64,000 nucleotides of DNA. Source: Atriophallophorus winterbourni. Its lineage: Eukaryota; Platyhelminthes; Trematoda; Plagiorchiida; Microphallidae. The stretch lies in contig JACCGJ010003206.1 of NCBI GenBank assembly GCA_013407085.1, forward strand, positions 1-64,000, in the 5' to 3' direction. The notes beneath the pieces were generated by a model. The model worked only from the letters and a program-made list of their open reading frames with translations. It searched no databases and was not told the origin of the DNA. Position 1 is the stretch's first letter, and every line of letters begins with the position of its first letter. The translations under genes and the position numbers were made by a program. Shown here in pieces: positions 43,499-55,740 of this stretch.

Positions 43499-43570
43499 TT
43501 AGGTGGATAACAAAAGGAAAGATGACTGCGTTGATCTTAACAACTTTACAAGTCAAAGCCGTCATATGGG

Positions 43571-43727
43571 TGTATGTATGTACGAAATCCCAATCATTGA
43601 TTGTGCGTGGGTTAAGATACTGTCAGATTGTTCAGACCTAGAGATAAAAGATAACGGAAAATGGCAGTGAGACTGCAGCGTGTTTTAGCATGAAGCGGAC
43701 TACCAGCGACAAATCAATATAACACGT
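43571..43727 (-). repeat. CATA-tail repeat, diverged
   Basis: TATGTATGTACGAAATCCCA to GACAAATCAATATAAC, only 70 bp from the previous copy in the same orientation. Confidence 0.65.
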
Positions 43728-43944
43728 TTGACCAGTTTCGATTATATGAAGTGGCGACAAAAAGTGAGATGACAGATAATACAAACTCTGATGAAAAATC
43801 AAAAAGGTTCGCTTATTTGAAAAGCGCCGGATTACGAACGAGATTCCGTTTATCATCAAATGCAATGCATTCAATGAAATATCGATGACATTAAGGTCGA
43901 TAATATCAGAGCATCCTGTTTAAAAAAGCTGCACGAATGTGTAA

Positions 43945-45380
43945 TTGTGCAGTGTTTCTATAATAGCGAGAGTCACCGTGTTACTCGAATACAAGTATGA
44001 TGTTGTGTATCGACCGGGTAAAGAAAACCATGTTGCGGACACTTTATCACGTAACATCTGTGCGTCCATTACTAACCCTGAACAACTGAAGGAGCTGCAC
44101 ACCTCACTCTGCCATCCAGGAATCACCCGAATGTTTCATTTTGTCCGGTGCAAAAATCTTCCTTATTCGGTAGACGATGTCAAACGAGTCATTGCCAATT
44201 GCAGAGTGTGTGCCGAACTAAAGCCAAGGTTTTTCAAGTCTTCCGGTACCCTTATTAAAGCCACACAGCCTTTCGAGCGTCTAAGTATAGATTTCAAAGG
44301 TCCTTTACCTTCAAGTACTCGAAATCGCTATTTGTTAACATTAATAGACGAATTCTCTCGATTCCCTTTTGCCTTTCCATGTGCGGATATGTCATCAGCT
44401 ACTGTGATTGGCTGTCTCACACAACTTTTCACTTTGTTCGGGATGCCTGCCTATATCCACTCTGACAGAGGTTCGTCATTCTTGTCTTCTGAACTGAAAA
44501 ACTTTCTGACTGAAAAAGGAATCGCCATGAGTCACACATCAGCATATAATCCACAAGGCAACGGCCAGGTAGAACGTCTCAATGGCACACTTTGGAAAAC
44601 AATCAGCCTTGCTCTGAAAACTCATAATTTACCGACAACTCGTTGGGAGACTGTTTTACCTGATGCTCTACACAGCCTCCGGTCATTGCTGTGCACATCT
44701 ACGAACCACACACCTCATGAACGCATGTTTCAGTATGCTCGACGCTCTTGTTCTGGGACCTCTCTGCCTTCTTGGCTAACTACGCCAGGTTCGGTCCTCC
44801 TGCAGCGATGCGATCGGTCATCTAAGTATCAACCGTTGGTGGAAGAAGTGGAGCTTCTGAGTTGTAACCCTCATTACGCTCGTATTGCTCATCAAGATGG
44901 CAGAACGGAAACTGTATCACTCCGCCGTTTAGCCCCAACAGTTCGGGAAACGGCGACAGACCTTTGTGTTCAACCTGACTCCGATACAAACATCAAACAA
45001 AGGACCTCGGATGTAACACAGGAAGACCACAACAATAATTCCCGATCAGTGGAGATGCTGCCTATGTCATCGCATGAAACCCTTACCCCTACTTACCCGG
45101 AACTACTAGAAAAGCAGCAACGGGTTCGCCCCTACGATCTGAGAAATCGTGAAGCCTAAAATTAATTTGGCCTTTAATCGTACGAGCTGACTCAAAACAA
45201 AGCCGGGGTGAATGTCATGATTGTTACTTGTTTGTGCTGTACACCTTTTGCATACAGTTACTAAACTTTCATATTTACATTTCAGCTCATGTACTCTCGT
45301 TCTAGATAAGTAAAGCGTTACTTATTCTATACTAACGTGACTTCCTTTTGAACTCAATTCGGATCAGATTCTACAACGTT
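43945..45380 (+). mobile_element. Ty3/gypsy integrase fragment with probable 3' LTR
   Basis: One open frame (43945-45159) encodes the end of RNase H (YRPGKENHVADTLSR), an HHCC zinc domain (LHTSLCHPGITRMFHF ... CRVCAELK) and the integrase core with D in LSIDFKGPLP, D in IHSDRGSSF and E in NGQVERLNGT. It ends PYDLRNREA. The first part of pol is missing. After the stop, a purine-rich AAAGCCGGGG (about 45200) leads into a possible LTR of about 170 bp. The integrase frame is intact, but without RT the copy cannot be autonomous. Confidence 0.88.
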
Positions 45381-45383
45381 ACA

Positions 45384-45502
45384 CAACGGTACTCAGCAAC
45401 ATGCTGAAGCACCCTGGAGTCTCAAACCATTTTCCCTTTCTTATAACTGGCTAGGCCTTCACAACGCGCAGTTTATGACTGTGGCACTTTGCCCGAATTA
45501 AT
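45384..45502 (+). repeat. CATA-tail repeat, partial
   Basis: CGGTACTCAGCAACATGCTG to GTGGCACTTTGCCCGAATTA, without the simple tail. Confidence 0.6.
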
Positions 45503-46399
45503 TAATTAGGCGTGGCTTTTCAGTAATATAGACAAATGCGCTAAGGTCGCAGTTAGACAGGATCTGAGTAGACAGAGGCGTGTGTGCAGTAAGACTACAA
45601 GGTTGGTGCAAAAATGACAAAACCAGTTTGTGGTTCATCGTCATCATCAGCAGAATCAGCAATAGACCGGTAGCATGTATCGAATGCTTAACTGCCAAAC
45701 AACCATGAAGGTATTTGGCGTCGCTGGTGAAGAACTTCTATACAGAGCTGTGAAATCCAGTGGGACTTAGGGGGTGATTGTGTAATTCTAGAAAGCTGAT
45801 AATGCGGCGGCCTGTATAATCCTTGCTATCTTATTTAATATTTCATCGGCAGTTGCGCACAGAGCATCTGGAAGTGAGTTACTCAATGTGGACCTATAAA
45901 TTTCTTGGACTGCAGGCTGAGAGAATTTTTCGACCGCAATGCGTTTCCCATTCAACGGCATTCTGCCGGAGAACTTTAACGGGAACCTACATCACACAAG
46001 AGCATGATCTGAATCATTGCAGGAATTTCAAAAAGAACAGCAGTCCTTAATGCAACCTTTCCAGCGAACACTTATGCGATTTGGTTGAGTTGGACTGAAT
46101 GTTGGCTTCCATCCGACCAGTGCCACGTGGCACATTGACATCTTTTATGACAGAAAGAAGTACGGCTAATGAATAATCGAGAATTGGATGAACCCTTCAC
46201 CAGTATCTGTGTGTTGGCTTTCAGAACCAAACACGCCAATTAATTGTCATTCAGGTGTATCTAAGTGACACAGTCTAGCATTCGTATCACCCCTAAGACA
46301 ACAATATCAAAGCTTTTTGCACGTCGCAAAAGAGCGTATAGATCGTCGTAGAAGGAGGAAGAAATCAGTTAGTGTGGTGAATAGATTATAGAGAACCCA
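45503..46399. other. Spacer between two integrase fragments; nothing supported
   Basis: Only short, unrecognised frames on both strands. Confidence 0.3.
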
Positions 46400-47256
46400 A
46401 CGAGTAGAGAGAAAGAAGATCCGATATTTGGGCTTTAAACAACTTGTTGATACCATATACGGCTAAAAAGATAAACGAATGCTTTTATATATCGTTACGA
46501 GTTTATAATAGAAAATACAGTACAACACAAACAGACATAACGATATACAACATACTCCTCGCCTCGAAAAATGATAACCGTCAGTAGTTTTGGCTTGTAA
46601 AGTTGCGCTACTCCTTAGGTCATATGATCGGACGCGTTGTTGTTGACGGATAAGTTCATTGAGACTCTCTTTAGTTTCTGGGTTGCACGGAGTTCATGAA
46701 GTCGCATCGTTCGACTGCTCTTCGGGAATACCGGCATTTGAAATCATCGCATCATGTCGTTCTCCAGTGGGTGCGAGTTGACGAAGCGATACCGACTCTT
46801 CTTGACCGTTACGAAGACGTAGACTAGCATGAGTTGGGTTGCAGTCAATCAGTTCCACCTCTTCTGCAAATGGCTCGTATTTACAATGTCGTAGATTATT
46901 ACGCATTAACACTCAGCTTGCTTGCATAAGCCAACTAGGAAGGGATGAGCCGGTTTTCGCTTTTCGGTTGTGTTAAAACATTCTCTCATGGGGTGTAGAA
47001 TTCGTACGTGTACACAATATGGACCTGATAGAATGAAGGGCGTTCGGTAGTACGGCTTCCCAATGTTTCACTTCTAAATCGTTGGACTTCAGCGACAAAA
47101 GTGGAGTGGAGAAAATCAAAAAGTTCGTTCGACATGAATGAAGACCCTCTGTCAGAATGAAAATAGGATGGCAACCCAGCAATAGAGAACAAATCAGTCA
47201 GACATGGAATGATGGTGGAGCTATACTGGGTGGTACCTTTTGGTGCCAGCAGAGCT
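46400..47256 (-). mobile_element. Decayed Ty3/gypsy integrase, reverse strand
   Basis: Broken frames on the - strand read LPSYFHSDRGSSFMSNELFD, HWEAVLPNALHSIRSILCTR, CKYEPFAEEVELIDCNPTHA and RQQQRVRSYDLRSS. Each is a close relative of the integrase at 43945 but with frameshifts and stops. Downstream on the same strand lie a purine stretch (GAGGCGAGGA) and a TATA-bearing segment (GATATATAAAAG), probably its 3' LTR. The two related fragments are in opposite orientation. Confidence 0.75.
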
Positions 47257-47624
47257 ACTCATACCAGGAAGGTCGATGGATAGAGGTCAGACAAACTCAG
47301 TCTAAACCCAGTGCCTTGTGGTTCAGGCTTTTTAGCCAAAGGTTCGGGGTGGGGCCCCATAAGCTAACCCCCTACTTCGGCCTGGGCAACCGGGTAGTAT
47401 CACGCCCAATAAACAAGCATCTTTGATGAGGCGATTTTGAGTTGAGTCTAATATTAGTGGCTAGTTAACTGCGCACATACTGCTATTATAAGGAATCCAA
47501 TCGATTAGACAGGATTCGGTACATGAATTCAGCACAATATAAACACCTGCCTGTCCTGAAAATGCAGCTACATTATCACCGGAGTAGTGCAAAATGTAGA
47601 GAGGGGCAGTAAGTTCAGTATAAT

Positions 47625-47850
47625 ATGGTATGAAAGCACAAGCCTGATCCAGGCAAAGTGCCGCACAGTCAGGGACTGCACGTGATCTAAAATATTGTCG
47701 GGTTGCCAAGGACTAGACATATATGGGAAAGGAAATAGAAATGGTAGTGAGACTCCAGTGTGTTTCAGCATGCAGCTCACTACCGGTGGGCAATCAATGT
47801 AGCAGTGTTAGCCGCACAGCACAGAAGTATTGCATGATTGAACACCCGTG
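47625..47850 (-). repeat. CATA-tail repeat, full length
   Basis: TATGGTATGAAAGCACAAGC to GATTGAACACCCGTG. Confidence 0.85.
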
Positions 47851-49129
47851 GATAAACGACTCTAGCAAATCCTGGCGGTAATTATAGACGGGTGATATAA
47901 GCGCGTTTCCGATATAACAGCAAACAACAAGAGTTAAACTATCTAAATTCAGACCAAGCAGCTTGCGGGGGTTATTTGCCTGAGGATTTTGACATCGTAG
48001 CTGCGATGAGAGCGGCGTCGAGTATATGGTTTCAGGAGTTGATCTGTAACTACCGATACAAAATGTTCCAACATGTTCGTCCGGTCAATTTTAAAGCTGG
48101 GATTGACAGAAGGGAGTTGTTGTTAAGAGTGGAAGTGAAGGGTCAGAACAGGTTTTAAGTACCACCAAATACTAATGAATCTGCTTATAAAGGATTAACT
48201 TCCACAGAAAGTCACAAAAACTTAATGGATACATCAGGTAGTGAAATTTAGTGAGCTGGAAGCATGAATACGCGTGTAGGTCGTGTGTTTAAAATGGCAC
48301 ATTCTGGGTGAATGGTTTCGTCAGGATTATCATCAAAATGACAATAGCGAATGATCACTTAAGATTTGCTGAGAGCACATGCTTTATCTTGCCACGACTA
48401 ACTAGAGTCACGGTTTATTCTGAAAATCTCTGTCGATCACACAAATTGGCAATACAACCAGCCAATAATGGCTAGGGAGTGTGTAAGATTTCTGCTCATA
48501 CTGTTAAACCAGTCTAGAGTCTGATCATGCGTTAGTCTGGGCTGAGCCATCAATGCAATTTGGCGTGAAACCTAGTATGGTCGAAAGGCAACTGAATGTG
48601 GTAAAGTTCAATGACACCCCGTCTCCTAGCGAGTTCCGAACTAAATTGAGTTTGCATCTTTCTGAAACTCTTGAAGAATGTATCAATGAATAATGAGTTA
48701 AGATACGATCTTCCTTGAAAATACTATCACTTAATAAATATGGATTGACTATCGTGTAGCTAATAGTACAACTGGGCGTCATAAATGCTCTAAAAACCGC
48801 AAACTGGTTGCTATTTTGAGGACTAGTAAAGTATTTGACCGATCGAGAACGTTCGTGAAGATGTAAGGCCAATGAAATGGAATGTGTGGTAGCTGTGAGC
48901 AAGTTCAAAAAATTAATCCAACTTATTAGAACTACTTATAGTGGGCGGTAAAGCATCAGTGAGTAGCGCAGGCTAATGGAGTGATGAGCAAAACATATTG
49001 AGGTACAAATTAATTGACCTTCTGCAAACGCTGAGTTTGAGAACACGGAAGACTTTATACCATGGGCCATTTCTACCGAGGATCCCACTCAATATAGATC
49101 TACAATGTACTCAAGAACATTTTTTAAGT
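47851..49129. other. Unassigned region
   Basis: Short frames only. The longest, on the - strand (48525-48908), has no recognisable motif and no splice context. Confidence 0.3.
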
Positions 49130-49460
49130 GCGGATATCTCCGGAGGATGAGTCGGCTTCAACGAAGATTCTTGGGAATTTGGGTACAAAACGGCGTCCCC
49201 AGCACCACTCGGCGTTTGTTTGAGTCAGCTGGTCTAGCCTTTGCATAAACAAGTGCGACCTGTAAGGCAGCACTCGCCCTCGTCCCTTCTCCTGTTGGTA
49301 AAAGCAGTTCCTCCGGGCTCGGGGAGCCACTTGTGCAGGCCAGAAGCTGGACTTGATTTTCAGATGCTACTTGAGATGCGTGGCATATGGGAGCATTTTA
49401 TCAACAGTCGGAGCTTATCCCCACCACCACCCCTGGCTATGACAACCTTTGGAACCAAAA
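49130..49460 (-). repeat. Dispersed repeat B, uninterrupted copy
   Basis: The reverse complement matches the outer parts of 1840-2345 (TTGTCATAGCC.GGGGTGG, AAATGCTCCCATATG.CAC, GCTTCTGG.CTGCAC.AGTGG) and lacks the 220-bp insertion found there. It shows the original structure of the repeat. Confidence 0.6.
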
Positions 49461-51126
49461 AGAGGTTTTGTTTTATATGTATTTGTATCGCCAAAGCGAG
49501 TACTCCAGAACATTAGGAACCATAGAGCATCCCGTGATGATACCTTAGTGTCGACATTGTTAAAGGATGGCGGTTGCGTTGAGGAATGCATTTGGATCTC
49601 ATGAAGAATGTTAGTCATCATCATCATGAAGCACAAGTCTGGAGCCAGACAAATTGCCAAGCAATATGAAGCAGGAAAAGCAGATAAGCAAGAGCGGGAA
49701 AAAGGGAAAGCAGGCAAGCGGAAAATGCAAAAGCAAAGGCGCAAAAAGCAGCTTGTTTTTGTAGTTTCACTGTATGCGATTTTGTGATTTTTTGTTTTGT
49801 TTTTGTTTTTAAATAAAATAATACCGGAAAAAATATGACACAATAAAATACACTGCCGCCACTGACTTCGGTTTGTAGCCATAATTTTTAATGTTTCTAG
49901 CCAACTATTAGGTGAAGCTTTTGCACCCCACCAAGGCAAACGAATACGTCCAACTGAGCCTAGCGCTACGGTGAGTTTCTCCACCCCAACGCGCAACATC
50001 ATGGACTAGTAGCGGATAAATACTCAAAATAAGACTGGCCACCCGATCGTTTCTCCCAGCTTCTACCAGGCTCTACGAATAAGGCGCGGTACGGTAAATG
50101 ATGAGTAGGCGTTCTTAAAACATTTCCCAACCATCGCAAGCGAGCAAGTATCTACATTTCTCTCATTTCGTGGACACCTGGTCCTAACACCAGCTTGCAG
50201 ACATCTATATTTATAACACGATGCTGCCACCGAATGCGAGAATGTCAGTAACTGCTTCAATTTTCAAAAAAGAGCATCGTTATTCCCAATACGATTATCA
50301 GAGTATAAGTTTCATTTTAGTTACTCATAAAATAGTGGGTGAATCGGTTGACTGCAAAATGAGAAGAGCATATTCGTGAGGAGCATAGTGAGTTTCGAGC
50401 CAAACAAGGCTCTAAAGATCACATATTGACGATTCCTTGGTTACTCAAGCAACACAACACGTCAAAATGGAATGAAGGCGTAAAACATTGGTGAACATAA
50501 GCCTAAATCAAACATTATTAAATGAGCACCACCGCATGCGGAAAATAACGATACATTTGAACATAAGTAATAGTAAAGGACGAATAATGGCCTTGGTATT
50601 GAAACGAACCAATGGTGTTAAAAGTTTAAGTTTAAGTTCAAGTTGCACAAGACTGATGGTGGCTAAAAGCCAATCACGCGCCTAGATTTCCTTCTAAGGT
50701 ATGTGGTTGAGTATCCGGCACTTCGATATTGAGTATACAGTTCGTACGTTTCACACGTTTTTGTTTCCGGATATCCGGAAAGTTGACGTAGGGGTTCTCT
50801 TCACCAGCACGGTGAGTATCAGTGTCAGTATCACACTGCGTTAGTCGACCAAGTCGAAACGAGTGCTCAGATTCTTTCTGAGGTGTGCTCGAAAACACCC
50901 GCCACTACCAGGATTGATTCGTAAGTAACACAGGCGTGTGTAACTGAGACTGGTAGATCGGAGAAGTCTCATCACCGAAAGGTGAGAGAGTTAATGCATG
51001 TTACATGTCCAATCGAATGAAAAGACGATGGACAGCAGTTTATTTCAACAAATACGAAGTGAGTTCCACGCGTTCACTATACGGATGCTAAAGAAGTGCG
51101 TTCTGGATTCGAGCCTGGTGTGCTGT
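49461..51126. other. Unassigned region
   Basis: No recognisable coding domain or known repeat. A short direct repetition of AAGTTTAAGTTTAAGTTCAAG occurs at about 50620-50643. Confidence 0.3.
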
Positions 51127-52140
51127 TTACTCAGCGTAAGACTGCCCTCGTATACCAACCAAAGGAAAGAACCGGAAGAAGTCATCGAATTCGAGACAAC
51201 TTAATCCTTTGACAACCTTGAAGTTCTCTATAAGGTCCCCCCTTCTAAGCGAGAAATGTCCTTGTGCTAATAGACGATTTTCATAATTGGTGTATGCTAA
51301 ACCCTCGATCATGCGAGTGGCCAGCTTCTGTACCTTCTCTAGCTGCACGATATCCTTCTGTTAATACGGCTTTCGAGCATGGATACAGTATTCTAAATGT
51401 GGCCTTACTATTGCCTTGTAGAGGGACAATAGCACCTCAGCTTTTCTGCAAGTGAGGGCTGAACGTAGTCGGAAGAGTTCCCTCCTGGCCCTTTGAGCCA
51501 CAGCAGCACATTGGTCAGCCCACTTAAAGTTTGCGGAGACTACGATTCCTAGGTCCTTAGAAGACTTTGCCCTACGGAACTCCGTGTGAGCTGATGGCGT
51601 AGAGACAATAATTTTGCCTGCCAGTGTAGAGAGCAAGTGACTCTTATCTAGGTTAAGGGGAAGGTCCCACTTAACCTCCCACGCTGTTACAGTTTCCATG
51701 TCACTTATCAGATCGGAGTTATCCGAGCTACCGACAATTTTAACGTCGTCAGAAAACATTTAACAGGGTGAGCGCAGTTGGTTGGCTAGATCGTCAATGA
51801 AGATGAGGAACAGCAACGGCCCAAGACTGAGCCCTGGGGAACCCCACTCGTTATATGAAGAACTTGCGAAGTATCATCTACTCTGACAGTAAAAGAACGG
51901 TCGCTAAGGAGTGCTCGAATCCAGCTCAGAAGGTTCCCTGATACTCCTATGGCTGAGAGTTTGAGAAGAAAGAGCCTATGGTTGACTGAATCAAAAGCAT
52001 TACTAAAGTCGAGATAGAAGACTTCTACAGCAATACCATAATCCATCCTCTTAGTAACCTCGTTTAGAAAGCTCAACAAATTTGTTAGACATGACCTACC
52101 TTGTAGGAAGACGTGTTGTGCGGCATTCAGAAGAGAGTGT
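51127..52140 (-). mobile_element. CR1/jockey-like LINE, RT and C-terminus, frameshifted
   Basis: The - strand reads LLNAAQHVFLQGRSCLTNLL, the catalytic FYLDFSNAFDSVNHRLFLLK, HITSGVPQGSVLG, then after a frame break FSDDVKIVGSSDNSD (where FADD is usual) and LVVSANFKW-type positions, ending MQLEKVQKLATRMIEGLAYT. Several frame breaks make it inactive. Confidence 0.8.
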
Positions 52141-52213
52141 TTGGTTAAATATCCACAAAGAGGTCATCTATTCAGGAAACAATGCAATAATATGTGTGAA
52201 CAATGTATGATTT

Positions 52214-52315
52214 ATGAAATCACTAGCCCAGTTTAGGCAAAGTGAAGCACAGTCATAGAATGTATGTGGGCTATAAGGCTGTCATGTTGACCAGGCCTAT
52301 ACAGATAAGAGATAA
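52214..52315 (-). repeat. CATA-tail repeat, partial
   Basis: TATGAAATCACTAGCCCAGT to CCAGGCCTATACAGATAAGAG, between two LINE fragments. Confidence 0.6.
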
Positions 52316-52407
52316 AAAATGTAACAATAGGTTTTTGTTGTTTTCTAAGTTTCTTTTATTACGCAATGTGCGGAAATATGGTAAGCCTTTCACCGTTTGA
52401 TTCCCTT

Positions 52408-52760
52408 TTAAAGCTCAACACATTTGAGAGGTTTACTATACAATCTGGGAGCTTGTTCCAGAACTTGACCACACGGTTGCTGAAAGTTCTCACGTGCCAG
52501 CAACCTGGGCCTACTTTTAGGACGTTTCATAGAATAACCCTTCGTAGCTGCTTTAGTGGCAAATTTAAGGAGTTCAGTAATATTATCACCCGTAAGACCC
52601 TTTAGAATCTTGAAGGCTTTTATTGGTTCGCCTCGCAGCGAGAAAAGATCAGGGTCTTTGAGACATGTCTCATAGGTTTTACCTGTCTGATCCTTAACCA
52701 TCCTAGTCGCAAGGCGCTGGACCCTTTCGAGACATGCGATATGTTTTTTAAAGTACGGTG
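52408..52760 (-). mobile_element. LINE C-terminal fragment (second copy)
   Basis: On the - strand: MVKDQTGKTYETCLKDPDLF, SLRGEPIKAFKILKGLTGDN and PRLLARENFQQPCGQVLEQA. This is the last part of a CR1-like polyprotein, comparable to MIEGLAYTNYE...FSLRRGDLIENFKVVKGL at 51300 but a different subfamily. Confidence 0.65.
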
Positions 52761-53777
52761 CCCAGGATTAAACGCAATATTCAAAGTGAGGCCGCACGAC
52801 TAATTTGTTATTAAATGCTTCTCCCTTGAACTAGATTTTGGTGTGATTATTCAGTCCGACTCAAGAAACACAATACCGTTGCGAATTGCTGACAGCATGG
52901 TGCTCATTATTCGCGTGATGCTAATATCATTTCCACATTGATTACAATCTCTATTCGTTCTCATATGAAATATTACCTATAAACATGGCATCCTTCTTTG
53001 ATAAATGATATTCATTTATTGAAAACTCCAGAGCGCAGAGCGAAGAAGCTTGTCATTTCCAATAATTTATTCGAATGCGGTCTCGAATTTTAAACCTGCA
53101 CTCAATTAAATAGAGATGATAACGAATAGCACTAATATTTAATTTGACCTGCATACATTTATCACACTTAGCAAGTTACACAACTACGCGGCCACATTAC
53201 TAAAACTATCATAAAACATTGCAGGATATTTTGCCGCAAATACGCATTTTTGTCCTCACTGTATAATTAGTGAAAACATTACCTGCCCATGTGCTACTTA
53301 CAGACACGGTTGATGCTCTCCAAACGTCATTTGATGCTTATATTGTGAATAAATATATATTGCGGTTGATAGCGACACATAATTATATTTTATGACAATT
53401 GTTTTAACATCCAACATGATTCGCACATTTTTGGGTCTTGAGCTGCACAGGATTTTACAGGCATATAATCTATGAATCAGATATGATTTAGGCTCCCTAA
53501 AAAATTAACAAATTATTTCATTTTTCTCCTCTAGATGACACATGAAATCATATTCAAGCGCTGAATTTCTGGTATACTAGGCTGAAATCAAAAAATGTAT
53601 TTTTTTAGTATTCGAATAGTGAACGACAGGATTTCACTTCAAGATAAATTATTTTCTCATCGTTTATAGGAACTGAATTAATGTTGGCAGATGCTATTTC
53701 TGGCTACTACTACTAGTAGAACCTAGTTCCCCGGGCTCGTTTTTACGAAAAATACATGATTGCATAAAAAATTTCTA
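52761..53777. other. AT-rich region with no feature supported
   Basis: Many stops in all frames, no known repeat. Confidence 0.3.
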
Positions 53778-53879
53778 TTACATAAAAATAAACTTTTTCA
53801 TTATGGAGAGTTTATATTTGTGTGACAATTTACTGATTTCTATTGTGTTTTTAATCAATCGGGCCGGCAAAATTCTAAC

Positions 53880-54088
53880 CAGCTCATTTCTTTCAATTTT
53901 CCATTCACCGGTACAGGGTCCCATACCGTATACGAGATGATTTTTGGCGGCAACCTCTTCCACACACAACCGAACAACGTTTAACACTAGCTTCGACTTG
54001 GTAGACTGTCGCTCTGAGGCATCGATAATGATACCAATTTTCATCATTACCGAAATGTGCTCTTCATCGAAAGGAACGTCCTGATTTG
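53880..54088 (-). other. Orphan exon-like ORF on the minus strand
   Basis: After an acceptor (CTTCCCTAG, ending at 54089) a frame reads NQDVPFDEEHISVMMKIGII, then DASERQSTKSKLVLNVVRLC, EEVAAKNHLVYGMGPCTGEW and KIERNEL to a weak donor GTTAGA. The composition, the alternation of strand- and helix-like stretches and the splice-like edges suggest a real exon. The layout is vaguely like a ubiquitin-fold/Ras-association domain, but no family is certain. It lies upstream of EHBP1 on the same strand and does not match the EHBP1 N-terminus. Confidence 0.4.
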
Positions 54089-54157
54089 CTAGGGAAGTTG
54101 TGTGAATGCCAAACCATTATTATGTGAGGGATGTGATAAACACATTAATTTGGTCAC

Positions 54158-54184
54158 TATTATTATTATTATTATTATTATTAC
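54158..54184. repeat. (ATT)n microsatellite
   Basis: About nine units of ATT. Confidence 0.85.
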
Positions 54185-55009
54185 TAACTTTTATCCTTCA
54201 GATAACGCAAAAGCTTGTAACTGTAATAAAAATATGAATGGCCGTATGATTGCGAGCCATTTACAAAACCCTTACTCAATATCATCTCATTCTGAACAAG
54301 AACTATATATAACAGAATTATGTGCAGATGCTACAGATGCTCTGAAATCAGTGGTGGTAGTAGTGTGCTTCAAAATTTTACAGGTAGAGAAACAAATATA
54401 AATACTTTATTAACCAAGGGTATATGCGGCTTGAAACCCTTCTCCTTATTCTTCTGGATATTGCAACAAAAATGCTTTTGGAAATAAAACTAAATCATGC
54501 CTATATCCAGAATTTGACTGAATGTTCGATCCCACAAATTACTGACCCCCAAAATAGAGTAACTGTCAAAAATCATAACGATTGGCTTGTGAGACAGTAA
54601 TTTAAGGCTAACTTAACGAGACACACATCTTTGTTTCAGCTCCACTTAAATTATACATTAAATGGTACAAAAATCCCGTGATTGAAAGATAAAAATGCCT
54701 TTCAATCCAAGATGTTCATTACTTCTGATTTTACAACTTCATCTCATTTTCTAGCTCGTTAGCGCATGGAAAACCAGTTTCTCCGTGATATAAATCATGC
54801 GCGATTTACGCTGAGTTTTATGGACTACCATTACACTGTTCAGAATTTCACACATCAACGATTCTATACTTTGAGAAGAACAATGAAATATACTCAAGTT
54901 TTGTTTTAGTGAGCACGAGGTTGAGGTGTTCAGCTTTTGTGACACTATTTTCGTTCAACATTCAAAACTCAGAACTCAGAATATTTTATAGTAGAAAAAA
55001 GCATTCAGT

Positions 55010-55740
55010 TGAACAAAAGCCATAAGATGAGGTGATATATGAAATAAAATGTAAAATTTTGTACGAATTATCAGCGTCAGTCATATACCGCACGATCGTC
55101 ATGATGTTTGAGCGCTTCGACTCGAAAACTTCAACTGATTCCCAGCGTATGGACAATATGGAATGGTTAAAGCCTTTTAATGTTTGCGTGCTTGAGTTAG
55201 GTAGTTGTGCTTCTGTGAATGTTCGAAGGGATGTTTTCAGTGTACGTATTTTCAAAAGATAGAATGAGATCACTCCGTATCAGTTATTGAGTAAGTTCAT
55301 TTAGTTATAGTTTTGACATTTTTGTCATGGAAAGACAAATTTTTGTAACAGGAGACCAAATTGGTCGCACACTGTCAATTAGTTCAATATCTTTTTCCCG
55401 CCAGGTTGCACGGGATTGGATTATATATCACACAACAGGACGTACATATGTATTAAGTAACCGGAGTAAGGCCTTAGAGGTAAAAGTCACGAAGGCACAC
55501 AAAAGCTTTATTATAATCGGTTCGGCAACAAAGTCCGTGCCTGAGGTAAGAATACACTTAGACACATAGATCTTTTTGTGCGGTTGTCCAGACGAGATAT
55601 TACTTGTAAAGTTAATACGCGCAGTGCACAGATTTGCAAGGCTGCAGCATTTCATGTTTCGCAGGATTGAAGAGCAACTCATTTTACTGGGACTGACGGT
55701 ATAATGTGAACAGATCCGGGTGTAATGCCACACAGAATAA
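55010..55740 (-). mobile_element. LINE 3' fragment, decayed
   Basis: The reverse complement contains AAATGCTGCAGCCTTGCAAA and ATCTCGTCTGGACAACCGCA, matching AAATGCTGCAGCTTTGAAAA and ATCTCGTCTGGACCACCGCA in the LINE at 58420-58500. It ends with a piece resembling SVEVF near its C-terminus. Frames are broken. Confidence 0.65.

Noticed and set aside
45823..46050. Short + strand ORFs between the integrase fragments.
   Set aside because: No recognisable domain and not continuous with either pol fragment.
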